A stretch of 64,000 nt of DNA from Stercorarius parasiticus (GCA_013396915.1 VWZL01000812.1:1-64000), one strand, 5' to 3'; shown: positions 22,986 through 36,555, counted from the stretch's first letter. Notes: generated from the sequence alone by a model not told the origin. A program made the numbers and translations.

Positions 22986-25900
22986 ACAGAAACATTGCAT
23001 TTCTGGAAGATTCCTGAAACAATTACTAGCTTAGCATTTGTGTTTATAAACTGAAAATCAGGTTTACTAATTGTAACAATGTGGTTGTTGAATTTGCATT
23101 TTTATGTATAGTAGGATAAACATAGAACAATGCTCCCACTTCCCAAGTAACGCATCACACCCACTTAAAAATAAAGAAGATCAGAAAAAAGGCATTTGAC
23201 CATACTGTTGTCCAGATAGGGCCTTTAAATCTTTTTCATCAAAGTAATTTGCTAAACAGACTTCCAAACCATTCACTGGCACCTACCAATGGGGAGGCAC
23301 TGCTTTGTCAAACACTGTTTCAGTGTGTATGTAAATAATTTAATTTAAGTTGGCATACCTAGGCACAAATAATTTTTTGCCTTTTTATATGCTACCATTG
23401 CATGCACCATTGTTTATGCAGGAAAAGTAGATGAATGAATAATTATATTCTTCCTTGTATATACTGACACTATGTTTTGAAAAGTTGGTCTTTAATATTT
23501 AGGTTAAATTACTTTTTTTTCTCTTTAACTGTGCATTTCACTTTTAGATACTTTCTTTTTCATTTCAGTTAATGCTTTTCTTTTCTCTTACCTTTTTCAA
23601 TTAAAATCTTTATTTTTGCATCAGTGGCTTTTCATTGATTGGGAGGAGAAAAAGACTGGTTTTTTTCTAATTTTTTTGTATTTCTCTTGGCTCATATTAC
23701 TTTGAATTCATCAAATATAAAGAAGGAACTCCCAATTTAGCAATACAGACAAACTTCTAAAGCACTGTCATCGTAGGGAAATTCTTTAATACATTAATTG
23801 CATTTACCGTACTCAATCTTTTCTTTACTTGATCATCCTAAAGCATTTCCCAAGCAGTTATTCATTATTGTATGCAAAGTATAAGCTGATTAGAAGTATT
23901 TTCTACATATAAAGATGATGAATATTAGGTCAGAGAAACTAAGTAACATCAGTAACATAATTCATAATCAGAGCTGAGAATCATATGACACAAGCAACAA
24001 AAAAAAAATCTGCTTCTGCAGCCACCCACTGAAGCTTACATTTTTATGTTCATTAGTCGCCTTTTCTAGTTTTGGTTGTTGGGTTTTTTTAATAACCAAG
24101 ACCTTTATAATCTCACATATATCAAAGTTCTAACTGATGTTTCTCCAAATTATTAACATGGCCAAGGCAAATTGGCAGTGACACATATTTCTATTTCTTT
24201 CCAATGTTTGGAAACTCTGGATAGAATCTATTTTTATATTAAATGGGATTGTTTTCTTGCCTTTCAAAATTCTTTCTTACTTTTTTGAGCAACCCATTTT
24301 ATTTATCAGTTTTCCTTAGAGTACACAGTGTACTTAAGCAACACAGTGTGTTTGTCCATTTCTAAAGAGATAGAGCCCAGCAGTATTTTTCAGTTTCTGG
24401 CATGTGCCATCCTAAAGCCTACTGATCAATCCAATGCATCAATTTCACTGTTTTATTTTGGTTTATTTATTTATCTATATAACTTTTTCTTTATTTAGGG
24501 TAAGAAAAATGTATTAATACCTTTCCAAAGGCTACTTTCTTCAAAGAGTACAGCAAGTCAATCAAGCATCATAATGGCAAGACACTGTCTTATTTCTCAT
24601 TACTGAATGAAAAATTGTGGTTATGTGCACTGTATCAATTTTTAGTGTTGTTCTCAGAAGCATTAGAACTTCCTTGCAGAGGATATGTGGGTAGTCTGTA
24701 CACTGTATGGGTAGTCAGATCACTCCTATAGGGGTGTGATTAATGCTTCTTTACCAGTTGCTATTTCTGTGAAGCAGTAACTCCAGATCATCCAAAATAA
24801 TTCTGGAAATTAATAACAAATGCAGAAAATCCTAAGTCAACTGTGACAACAGTTCTGGATAGAAAAAGAAGAAATACCTGAAAAACTAAGAATACACTTC
24901 TAGAGTACTTCCAAGTGTCAACTTCCATGCCTGATGTGCTTAAAATTCTGTTGCTGAACTAAATCACTAAATGTATCTTGTTTTCAAAACAGTTAGGACT
25001 CTTTAAACTTTAGAATGTGCTTCATGTAAACCAACTGCTAAATGCAAATTGTTTATGTTTTGATAAAAAATGTAATGTAAATGGTAGAAGATTTTGCTTT
25101 CCAAATGCAGAATTTATTAAGTTTTCGTTAAAAAGAATCATCAAATAATAGAAATTATTTGTTCTTGCAATCATGTGATTTTTTTGACTTCAAGAAAGAA
25201 TAGCTTTAGATAAAATAGCTACTGAATTTCTGTTATTTCTTCTCTAGTTATCAGAATGTGTTACACGTGCATCTATCCATGCATGGCTGTTAAAATAAAG
25301 GACAGAGATAAGGTCATAGAGATTGTTTTTGGTATGCTTCACCAGAATTCTTCGGATTCCCTTGAAGGATTCTTAAATTATAAATTAAATGTCAATCAGT
25401 AACTGATGTGTGGGTACGGGTCCCAGATAGTCAAACATATAGTTCATCTCAAAACTAATGAGGAAAACGGTTGTGAAAGAGAACTCCTGTTGGCCATTTT
25501 AGACTGGTTTTTAAACAGATCCCCTTTTGATAGGACATACTTAGTGTTGTTAGCTTGTATGGATTGAACTGGTTTTAGATGCTTTGAATCTGATGCTTTT
25601 TGGGGAATTAGATTTTGAGCTGACATTTGCTTTGTCATAGCAAAGACAAAGAATAAGCAAGCAAAAGGTCACATTCCAGACGCAGGTGAGAAAACTAACT
25701 TTTTTTGTGCAATCTACTAAGGTAACTTGAATATCACTTTGCACTGAAAGTTGGATCCATCACCTAGACTAAAACCTCCAGAGAAATCTGATACAGGGAA
25801 GTTTTTCTTTCGTTTTGTTGTTTTTGTGTTAAGCTGCCAAAATTTAAACCTAGACATACAATAGACGGACAAGGAGTGGTGATGACCGAACTCAGAGAGA

Positions 25901-27841
25901 CAGCAATAATTAGCAAAGACTATCTTTCCAGTTTATTGGCAGAACTACCAAGTCTCTGTGTTAAAGAAAGAGATGAAATTACAGTAAGACTACTATACTG
26001 CTATCATGAAAACTGTCACCAAAGCTGAGTCAGGGAACCTGTAAAGTGAAGAATCAAAACAAAGGAGGGCAAAACATTTGAGTTCTCAGTACAAAACAAG
26101 AAGCAGGGCAAAAGAATCAAATGAAAAAATTGGTCTGAAGAAAAAAGGTATAGGAAATGAAAAGAGATGGAGGCATGGGAAAGGAAACAGAAGTGATTTC
26201 CAAAAGAACTTATGTTAAACAGAAAGAATTACAGAAACTAAACTACATTCAACTGTACCAAAAACTAGCACCGACTCCCTTGGATGGAGACTGCTGTTAG
26301 TAAACCATATTGAAGTGGAAAGAATATTAGTGAACCAAAGCTTATAGTTATCCTTTTTGTCTAATGCCTCCCCTAATATAGAAATTAATATCATCTCTTC
26401 CCTATGGAAGGGAAGTGTTTCTGCTTCAAATTCTTTGACAAATGGTAATAATGAAAAGATTTCATTAGAAAGGACTTTAGCTACAAAGTTAAAATATAAA
26501 TATTTCAAAAGCCAATCTCCAGTTTTGCTAAATTCATTCAAAAATGGAATCATATATTTCTGACATGACAAAAAAAAAGAGACTGAACAGTAACTGGGTT
26601 AGTACAGAGTGTTTAGTACCTAAACTATTCTCTCTGCATATTATCAGAATATAAATTTTCTGTTATAACAGCTTTCAGTGCTGTAAATTCTGATATACGC
26701 ACACTTTCTACCTTTGCTTTCAGTTCATTATATCTTCAAAGGTTGTCTGCTGTATTTTTCAGTCCTGGCAGGAATTCTTGAAAGTGTGTCATTTTACAGG
26801 GAGACATTCAAGTGTGATGAAGAGAAAAAAAATATCTCTCAAGTTAAAGATTTCAAACTCATTTGTGTTTTGGACCATGGAGGCTATTATTTGCCATCAT
26901 AAGTTCTGTATTGATCAATGAGTATAGGACAACAAATGACTCTCAGAACAGAGTAATTCAGCTTTCATTTGTTTAAACACTCTAATGGATATCCCTGTAA
27001 TGTTTTGCTCAAGGCAACCCTGAGACAGCCTTCAGGGTAAGTTTTCCGTACTGCAAGGCTGCGTATGTGGCTTCAGGTGGAATCAGCAACTCACTGAACC
27101 ATGTCGAACTGTCCCTAGCTTGTTATCATAATTTAGCATGATTCACAAGCCACTATTTTAACGGAGATATGAGATGTATCAAAACCTAGCTAGCAAGACA
27201 TGTTTAGAACACACTTTCTTCGAAGTTTTCCCAAAATTCTGTTCACAATCCAGCTCGAGATATCACTTATTCGGTTTAAGCAACAGTGAGCTGCAATTCA
27301 GCCCAAAATATAACAGCAAAAGCTGATATATTACATGGGATTTAATTAGTGAATAGGCCTTGTGCTAAATCTCCATATATGAATAAATTTCACTGAAAGA
27401 GTACTAAAAAGACTTATTTGTAAGAGAAACCAAGCTGATATACAGCTCTTTTTTTGGTTGGAAAATTCTTTGTCAGTCAATCTCTATTTCCTTTTAGCAG
27501 ATCTGATATCTTTATGCTGTAGACTTCATGATAAGCAGTTTATATTGAGACACTGGCAATCCTTGTCACAGGGTATTATTTCCTCTGCACGTCTGGGTGA
27601 ATGAAACATGCTAAATTATAGAACAACACAGAACCAATAATGAGCAAAGAGCAAAAAGTACTGATTTCCCGTTGAATAGATATTTCTCCAAGAATGGCTG
27701 AAAATTTCAGAACCAGAAAACATTTATTGAATTTTTTTGGGCACGTTTCAGCTAATTAGTCATAACCAATAACACAGCCACAGAAATTACATTGCATTTA
27801 GTTTTTATTGAGAGAAGAAATGTATACATTTTTTTCTCACA
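22986..27841. other. Unique AT-rich tract, no gene seen
   Basis: About 4.9 kb with no recognised repeat or gene. A 118-codon minus-strand frame (26215-26571) has no recognisable domain and no paired splice sites that I can defend. Confidence 0.55.
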
Positions 27842-28009
27842 CTCTCTTTTTTCTTCTTCTTCTTCTTCTTTTTCTTCTTCTTCTTCTTCTTCTTCTTTTT
27901 CTTCTTCTTCTTCTTTTTCTTTTTCTTCCTTTTCCTTTTCCTTTTCCTTTTCCTTTTCCTTTTCCTTTTCCTTTTCCTTTCTCTTTCTCTTTCTCTTTCT
28001 CTTTTCTTC
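27842..28009. repeat. 168-bp uninterrupted homopyrimidine microsatellite
   Basis: Every base from 27842 to 28009 on the plus strand is C or T. The tract changes unit along its length: TTC triplets, then TTTTCC hexamers, then TTTCTC hexamers. It is a strong candidate for triplex (H-DNA) structure, length polymorphism and sequencing difficulty. Translations of it give poly-Ser/Phe/Leu on one strand and poly-Lys/Glu/Arg on the other; these are not proteins. Confidence 0.97.
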
Positions 28010-31000
28010 ACAGCTGTCTTTCATTCAGCAATTATTATCAAAAGCCTTATTTTATATAGGAATGTAATTATTTCTTAAAAAGTACTGACAGCGTACCTAG
28101 AAGAGTGATTTAAACTACCACTGTGACTGTTTTGATGTGATAATATGTAATCTGTAATACAAGAAGGTGGACCACCTGACCACTAGAACAGATCATTTTC
28201 CTTTTATGTATTTTCTACTTACCTAGGGCCAGAGAGATATAGAGACATAGAGAATTTGGGCCAGAATTCCGTATTTATCAAATCTCCTTTTCACTACATT
28301 GAACTCTGCCATCCACAGTGTACCATGAGAGGTAAAGATGACATGTAAAATGATTTTCATGGCTTTTTACAGCATGACAGTAAAGCACAGCAAGTATTCG
28401 GTAAAAACAGACAGACTACGAGATTATCAGAATCTCTATGAAGAAGGGGCAAAAACTCTTAGTCAGATGAGGAATGCAAGTAAAGACACCACGGAGACCG
28501 TGAGAAAGAACAGAGAATTAGTGCTGTTGTCTGGCTGTGCAATTAGGGTGGAAATAGAATGTCTTGCCAAGCTATTTCCACTGTTCGTCCCTATATTTCT
28601 TCAACTTTGTTAACACCTGACCAAGGCTCTTCTGATTGTGAGTACACTTGGATTGCCTAGAAACTTGATAGCTGTTCTCCTAAATATTAGTAATTACAAA
28701 AAAAGATGAAGGTTGTGGACAATTATTATAAATGCGAAGTATTGTGAAATAGTCCCAGATACAGCTGAGCCACTACGTGAGTATGTGTTCATAGTCAGGT
28801 TCTTGACAAATGTGATTTAAAAAGCTATTTACTAGGAAAAATGATAAAATTCCTGGCACTTCTGAACTTACACTTTAGAGTGACAAGAACATTCACTGTG
28901 CAGAGATCAAGCTTTGCTGTTCTGTGATTCACAACAATACCTATACAACTCCCAGGGAAATAGTTACAAGGCTGAGTCTGAGAATGCAGAAAGCATAGCT
29001 ATTGTAGGTATGCAGCTGAAGTGATGTTCTTAGGAGTATAAGTGATTAGTATTTTGCTATTAAGGTAATAAGTAGGATGCTTGCAGTCCTCCAAGACACA
29101 CAGTGTATGATAAGAATATGTAGATTAGGAAATATTCACGTATGGCATCAAAAGATATATAGCATGGACCGAACAAATGTTACTGATAATGACTGGCATT
29201 TGAGTGTGTACAGTAAATGAGTGAAGTAAATAACCGACTAAAATACATGCTAGATGCCTGTAATGAACCTGATCAGTGTACACTGAGTAGCTAATGATCA
29301 AGATAACTGTTAGCCTGAGTAGGAGCTTGGCTGTGCTGTCCTGCACATATAGCTGTGTCATCAGGCCTGCACTGTGCTGTGCGTATCCCTTGGCTGCAGG
29401 ATAAACTCAGTCCCAACCACAGTAACAGAGGATCCTGTAGGCAGCTCCCACTCATTTCTGGCAATGACGCCACCTGCATGATCTTGCCTTTATCTAAGAG
29501 TGCGGCAACAAATTCTTGTGTGAATATCTTTTCTGTTTCACAGTAGAAATTATGTTTTCTTTTAAAAAAATCTTGTAAAAGCTCAAAATACTGAGATGAG
29601 GTAACTTTTCCATGGATGAGATCTGCACAGCATGCAACACCTTGATCAGAGGCCCATTCAACATCTCACAACTTGGGCTTCCCAGCATCTGAAGGGACAT
29701 AAGACTATATCATCCTCTCTTTCTTTATACCATTAACTGTAGCTGATAACTATGGTTATAATATATAATAACTATATTAATTATAGTGTTAAAAAGTTAA
29801 TAAATGGCATTTTAAACAATACTTTATGGATTTCCAGTGTCTTTCTTACAGGAATCATAACCATAAAACAGTTCCTCATAGATGAAAACAAGCAGTAGGA
29901 AAATTAAAGATACAGTTTAAATATATATATAGAGAGAGCAATGGCTTGGATTTTGGAGATCTGAATAAAAAACTTAAGTGATAAAGTAATTTTTTTCTCT
30001 GAGCCTGTCATGTTAGATGAGTTCCTGTTTGATAGAAGAAATAAATTATTTGAGTAGTCAATCTTAACATTGGTCGATAGGCAAACTGCAACCCTAGAAC
30101 ACTAAAAAGGGAATGAAACATAAAAATCCAGATCCCATAAGAAAGAATAAGCCAATTTACCCAATCATATGAGAATACAATGGTTTTAAATATAGATAAT
30201 CATAGGCAGAAGGATTTTATATTGCATAAGTAAATGAATGGGTTGAAATAACATCTATGAGGTAGGGATATACTGCTAGAGTGTGGACACAGAAAGAGAA
30301 GTAGATAAAAGCTCTGAAGCATTGCGATTGCTCTTTTCCAAATTTTTGTTTCAAATTCAAAATCATTATGTGAATAGTGTTTCATTTCATGCCTTTTTAT
30401 TTCATTTGCATTCATGAGATCATAGATGTACTTAAAAGCTGTAATTTTTATAAATCAACAAACTTTAGTTCTCACTCAAAATATGATTAAGCTAATTAAA
30501 CCCGAGTAGTTCCCGAAACCAAGGACTTAGCAGGATTTACAGAACAGTTTGGATATATACTGTATATGAAGAGTGTCCTGAAGTCTTTAAAATTGGTAAC
30601 TGGAAAGGGAAAAAAAGAAAGTGATGCACAGGAGAAGAAAATTATTACCTTGCATAATAATTTAAGACAAATTGTTGAGATCCTTATTGATGTTTCAAAA
30701 GCAGGTTGGCCAGAAAAGATCCCTAAACAATAAATTATGGGAAGATAATGCTAATTTCAGCACACAGTAAGTGACAAATATAGTCAAACTCATATTATTA
30801 CCTATGATCAAACTACATGTCATAAAAAATTAAATTGGTAGCATAAAACTGGAAAGAGAATTAGAGTGATCAGAATTAAATATATGTCAGTAGCAGAACA
30901 CTTCAGCATGCATTTTGTGGGCAAATGCATATGGCCAGCATATAATCCCGAAATGGATGTCCATTATGGTAATGAAAACTGTCATCAGAAACATAGAAGA

Positions 31001-33780
31001 ATCACAGGCTAGGTGAGAACTGGATTCCAACAAGCCAGAAGGAAATCACTATTGGGAAAGAAATTTAGGCAGAGGGAGATTCTGTCAGATAAAGAGCAAT
31101 GCTGATGAAGGACTTGGAGTACCTTGAACTGACATTTAATCAGGATCATATTTTTTCTCCTTTCTATGCTGTATCTTCAAGAAATTCAATCAGCCTGTTC
31201 TGACTTGAAAAAGAAATCTTAAGTGTAAGCAAAGATTTCTTGTAGTTAACTCCAATTTGTTGTGAGTTTCTCCTTCTGTTCTTTGCATACATATATTGCT
31301 GCAATCACTTTTTAAGCATAAGTATGTACTTAAGTCAGCGTACTTTGGCTTTAATGATTTTAGCAACAAAATCATCAAAGATCTTAACTGAAGAAATAAC
31401 TTGAAATAAAGCTAGGCAGCTTTCAGCTGTCTAAACGTAGGCATCTAATGTTCTTTTAGGCTTTGTTGAATATCTTGCCAGGCCTGCAGCTGCAGCTTCA
31501 GAAGGGCACAGGTCTCCCGTGAAGACTGTTTTGCATATGCCAGCAGATGTCACACGGTAGCCTAGACCTTTTTGAAACGGCACATCTATGTTCAGACAAG
31601 TTAAGCCTTCCTATCTGATTTACGTGACTAGAAAATCCTGAATAGACAAAACAGTCGTGAAAATAATATTTTTTTTTAAGCATGAAGATTTTGTTGCTAA
31701 TAAATCATTTTGTTGAGCACTGCTGAAATCACTAATATAAGCATGAAATAGTGAAAAGCCTATGGGGCGGAGTAACTTGTGCCATTCTTGGTTTTGTTAC
31801 AATGCTGAACATGCAGGAGTAAAACCCTTTAACTTCAAACAATCTGCTTTCCCTCTTGCTATTAAAAAATGAAAAATGATTCAGTGTTCAGCAAAGATTT
31901 ATTGAGACACTAAACCCAAAGTCAAATCAACTGTGAAAAGAATTCATACATGCATAATGGGGTTAAAATCCTCAGTGCTGTGGCCTTACAAATACATTTT
32001 ATTACTTGATGTTAGAAAACAGTCCCTAAAGGGTCCTTGTGCATGTTAGAGAAAAAGAGATTTTGAGAAACTGCTTAAGTGACAGGGAAATAAAGAAAGT
32101 GGAAAGCAGAGGGAAGGAGAGAAGGAAAGGTGAGGTCACATAATATTACTCTTTTTTTTTTTTTTCTTAGAGGAAATTACCTAGTTCTTGCATAGCAAGG
32201 GACGGATACTGAATGATAGGAATGAGGATGACTTGAAGGAGAGAAAGTATTGAATTAAAAACTAGGATTAAAAACATAGGAATTCAGTGGAGGAAATTAA
32301 GTGAGTCATGCATATTCTAGTACATATTCCCCAGAGGAACAGAGAAAGCAGTATTAGTGATGTGACCATGTGGATGAACTCTGAAGTAAAAGAATGGGAC
32401 AAAGAACCAAGGGTACAGAAGAAAAAGACAGAAGAATCAGTCATCCTCTGTGACAGATGGTTGAACTGTTTGATTTGTTTGTCTACAGTTTACTTTATGT
32501 CACTGCTCCACACTGATGGGAGCAGGAGGTCACTTCTTTCCCAGAAAAGAGCTGTGAATGGTCATTTTTGGAGAAACTTCAGAAGCAACCAGGAAGAGGG
32601 GAATCAAGGAGGGATGCTGCAGCATAGGTGCAGAGACTAATGCATTTTGGGTCTATTGACTAATTGTTTTTAAAAACAGGCAGGCAAAGACAGCAGTTTG
32701 ACTGTGAGGTCCTAGACAAATTGAGATCCCATCACACCGTATCAGAAGAGGAAAGGGAAAAGAGGTCAAGAACAATGCTGAAAGGACTGAGCAGAGACAT
32801 AATTAATGCAGATAGATTAGAAGTCCACTGAGAGTGCTGACAGACCAGCATTTGATTTTGAAGGGAGATGAAGGAAAAAGCAGTGCCAGCTTGGCACTGC
32901 AGTGATTCTGCAATGATTAAGTACTTAGTGAAGGGTGAAGTACTTAAAAGCTCCCTGAGAACTTCACTCCGGGTTAAGTGCACTCAGCATGTGGCACAGT
33001 GAGACTTACGCAGCAAAAAATCAGTTATTAAGGCTATGATCATTCACTGACAGGTTGTACTCCGCAAACTTGTTAATATATTGCAGAAAATATGAATTTT
33101 GTGCATGAATTGTAAAAATCAGTAGGTCTATTTATTAAAATTTGTTCCTTGTATCTTTCTGTGTTCATAATCCGCAATTTGACATTCAAATGAAGATGAT
33201 TATTTCTCTAGGAAGATATGAAGACTAATAATGAACATTTGGAAACAGGGAATATTTTATTTTGATTTCAAAGCACTTCTCAGTAGCTAAAAATACAGAA
33301 ACCATTTTTGCATCATCATTTTTGAATCCTTTACAGATTACCTACAGCCATGTCAAGGCTCTGGCTTTTTATTAAAATATTTTCTGTTTTTTTTTTTCCT
33401 TCTGTGTGAAGTGTACCATTTTTTCATTGTCATGTGTCCATTGAATACATATATCTCATTACAGACACACTCCCACACTGGAATACATAAAATGCCTTTG
33501 TTAAACAATGTCCACCTCTTTATTTAACATGAAAACCAAATAATGCCATATTTGTTTCATATTCACCAACTCTCTAAATGTAATATCCTTGACATAATCC
33601 CCCTTGTGCTTTGATTACCATTCACTGGCAGAAGAACTTAGTAATTAGCCTTGAGGTCAAATCTCTCAATTTGACGCTTAATCAGATTTTGGAAAAAAAA
33701 AATCAAAGATTTCTATGGCTAGAAAGAAATGTTGTTACTATAATGCAGTTATAGATACTTTTATACCTTGGCTGGTTTGT
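28010..33780. other. Unique AT-rich tract, no gene seen
   Basis: About 5.8 kb without a confident repeat or gene. Around 29290-29480 the composition is locally GC-richer and may be an old repeat (see findings). A 110-codon frame at 32308-32640 has no recognisable motif. Confidence 0.55.
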
Positions 33781-34925
33781 ATAGCTGTATTGGGTTTACT
33801 TGTCAATGTTTTTGGTGGGGCGGGCTGCAGAGTGACCTCTGTGAGAAGAGGCCAGGGGCTGTCTCTGTGACTGACACAGCAAGTTCCAGCCAGCTCCAAA
33901 ATGGGTGCACTGCTGGACAAATCTGAGCCCATCAGTGAAGCTGCTGCTGCCTCTGCAAAAACATATTTTAAAAAGGGTAAAACTCATTGCACAATATCAT
34001 CTGTGAGAGAGGAGTGAGAAAATGTGAGAGAAACAGCCCTGCAGACACCGAGGTCAGAGAATAAGGAGGGGGATGAGGTGCTCCAGGCACCAGAGCAGAG
34101 CACCCTGTGCAGCTCATGGAGAAAACCACGGTCAGCAGCTCCCACGGTTCAGCCCGTGGAGGACCACAGTGGAGCAGATAGCCACACTGCAGCCTGGGGA
34201 GGATTCCATGCTGGAGCGGGTGGAAATGCCCTGAAGGAAGCTGCAGATCATGGACAGTCCATGCAGGAGCAAGTTTTCTGACAGGTACTGTGGCCTGTGG
34301 AGAGGAGTCCACACAGGAATAGGTTTTCTGGTGGGAACTGCAGTCCATGGGTGACCACACTGGAGCACATTGTTCCTGAAAGACTGAACCCCATGGAAAG
34401 ACGCATGCTAGAGTAGTTCTTGAAGAACTGCAGCCGGTGGGAATGACCCAGACTGTAGAATTTTGTGAAGGTCTGTATCCCATGGGAGGGAATCCATGCT
34501 GGAGCAGGAGAGAAGTGTGAGGGAGTGGCAAAGACAAAGTGTTTTGGATTGACTGCAACCCTCTTTCCTCATCAGCCCTTTGCTGCTCAAGGTGGGAGGA
34601 GGTAAAAGAATCATGAAGGAAGCAATGAAGCTGAGTCTGCAAAGAAGGGGAGGGGCGTGGAGGGAAGGTGGTTTTAGTTTTGTCTTCTATTTCTTTTGTC
34701 TTTTGTTTCTTACCATCCTACTCTGGTTTTAATGGGCAAGAAATTAATTTCCCCAAATCAAGCCTGTTTTGCCTGTGATGGTAATTGGTAAACAACCTCC
34801 CTGTCTTTATCTCAAACTAAAAGATTTTTAATCTTAATTTACCCCCCTGGCCTGTTGAGGAGGGGAGTGAAAGTGCGGTTTGGTGGGCATCTGGCAGCCA
34901 GCCAAGGATGACCCACCACACTAGC
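33781..34925 (+). mobile_element. Full-length ERVL-like solo LTR (family B), near-perfect TSD
   Basis: The LTR is 33786-34920 (1135 bp), opening TGTATTGGG and closing ACCCACCACA. The flanks ATAGC (33781-33785) and CTAGC (34921-34925) agree at 4 of 5 bases, as expected for an aged 5-bp target duplication. Inside, about 34040-34520 consists of diverged tandem units of roughly 60-70 bp built around 'catgctggagca(g)' and 'ctgcagcc(c)(g/a)tgg'. Toward the 3' end, 'gaaattaatttccccaaat' and 'gtctttatctcaaac' are shared with the other copies. No internal viral genes adjoin it. It is the reference copy for the three truncated relatives at 2828, 9082 and 43792. ERVL class is inferred from the 5-bp duplication and resemblance. 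Confidence 0.87.
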
Positions 34926-35997
34926 TCCTTATGCTTTAATGAAAAAAAGCCAATTAAGAGTAAACTGACTATTAACAACATAATCAGGGTAATTTCTTGG
35001 TGGCAAATCAATCAGAAAAATGCTAATTACATATGCACTAGTAGGCTTGTATTAATTTATTAGTAATTAAAATGAAGTACAAATCAAACATCGATCCTGA
35101 TAGTAGCCAAAAGGCATATCTGCCTTTTTGTTGACCGACAAGACAATGCTATTTAGTTCACTGCATTAAGGCTGCTTATAAATTATTTCAGATGCCCAGA
35201 GCCCGAATAACACACTAGAAACAGTATTTAATGAAAATATGTAATGACATTTTATTTTAGAAACACATAAGGTGAATTTTTTGTTATTCGGAATGTCTTA
35301 CCTATAAACTGAATGATGAAGATAGGTATTTTTTTATGATTGTGTCTTATATTCCATGTGCAAGTGCACAGACATTTAGCAGAGACAGTAAGGTTGAGAC
35401 ACTCCATCTCGGAATGCTTAAAAAAGCGGCATGAAACAATTAATTCTACACACAGTGATGGAGGGTAAGTTCATATGTAGAGTCATATCAGTGTTAATAC
35501 TTAGTTGTCTAGATTCTTGAGCCAGCAAATAAAATGCCTGTAAAGAAGTTTGTCTCAAATACTTCCTCTTGCATGAGTCCAGGCACTGACATAAAAAGGA
35601 GGTATGTGTAGTTATGTAGAGCATGGTAATTCATCTGAACTAACATGTAGTCAGTTTGGGATATGGGTTCGCAACAACTGGCTGACAGATATATTTCCCA
35701 AACCTTCCTTAGTCTAGCTTCCAGATAAGTCTTCCAGCATACAGATGTTGACTCCTCAGACACATTCAGGAAGAAGGGGATTAAAACCTGAGGCTCACAG
35801 CTCTTGAGGAAACATTCTACACAGGGGGTAGACAATTATATAGAATATAGGTGACTTTATCCTTTGCAATCTGAGCAAACCAGGTTTGATCAGAGGATGA
35901 CAAGCACATGGAGCCTCAGGCAGGGGGAAATCTGTTCACTGAATCCCAAATACAGAATCACAAATTCCCTGTCCCTCATAGCATCCTCAATTCCCCA
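34926..35997. other. Unique sequence, no gene seen
   Basis: About 1 kb with no recognisable gene or repeat. The 108-codon minus frame at 35509-35835 has no motif. The last 150 bp may already belong to the CR1 that follows, but I cannot align it confidently. Confidence 0.5.
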
Positions 35998-36525
35998 AAT
36001 TGATACTGTCCCTCACAGAATCCTTCTGGAACAGTTGTCCAACTGTGTGATGAGCAGGTACGCAGTGTGCTGGATGAAGAACTGGCTGAATGGCAAAGCT
36101 TAAAGTGTTGTGGTGAATGGGGCTACATCTGGCTGGCAACCAGTCACCAGCGGTGTTACTCAGGGTTCTATTCTAGGGCCAGTTCAGTTCAATATCAAAA
36201 ATCAGTGATCTGGATGCTGGAGGCGAATGCAGCACTAGCAAGTTTACTGATGATACGAAACTGGGAGGTGCTGTTGACTCTCTTGAGGGACAGGAAGCCT
36301 TGCAGAGGGATCTAGATAGATTGGAGCACTGGGCAATGATTAATGGGATTAAATTTAACAAGTCCAAATGCTGGATTCTGCACCTGGGATGGAGTAATGC
36401 TGGGCACAAGCATAAATTGGGAGTGGAGTGGCTGGAGAGTAGCCCTGCAGAAAGGGCTCCGGGGGTGCTGGTGGAAAGGAGGCTTAATATGAGTCAGCAG
36501 TGTGCCCTGGTAGCCAAGTAGTGCA
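35998..36525 (+). mobile_element. CR1 LINE RT fragment (ATTCT-tail subfamily)
   Basis: Frames broken by small indels together show 'FDTVPHRILLEQL' (36000-36040), 'WMKNWLNGKA' (about 36074-36103), the 'VT(S)GV(T)QGS(I)LGP' region (about 36145-36180), FTDDTKLGGAV (about 36240-36275) with both catalytic Asp codons, then '[15 protein letters not shown]' and 'LGWSNAGHKHKLG'. The nucleotide match to the antisense of 8580-9060 is close, so both copies belong to one subfamily. Homology stops just after 'QQCALVAK', where an in-frame TAG occurs. Confidence 0.88.
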
Positions 36526-36555
36526 CTACGCATAATGCATCCCTGCATCCTGGGC

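Noticed and set aside
26215..26571. 118-codon minus-strand frame
   Set aside because: No recognisable motif or splice context. Length and composition are compatible with chance.
27752..28067. Lys/Glu/Arg-rich and Ser/Phe/Leu-rich frames
   Set aside because: They translate the pyrimidine microsatellite and carry no coding signal.
33968..34642. 224-codon minus-strand frame
   Set aside because: Lies inside the family B solo LTR, antisense to it. It results from low stop-codon density in the tandem units.
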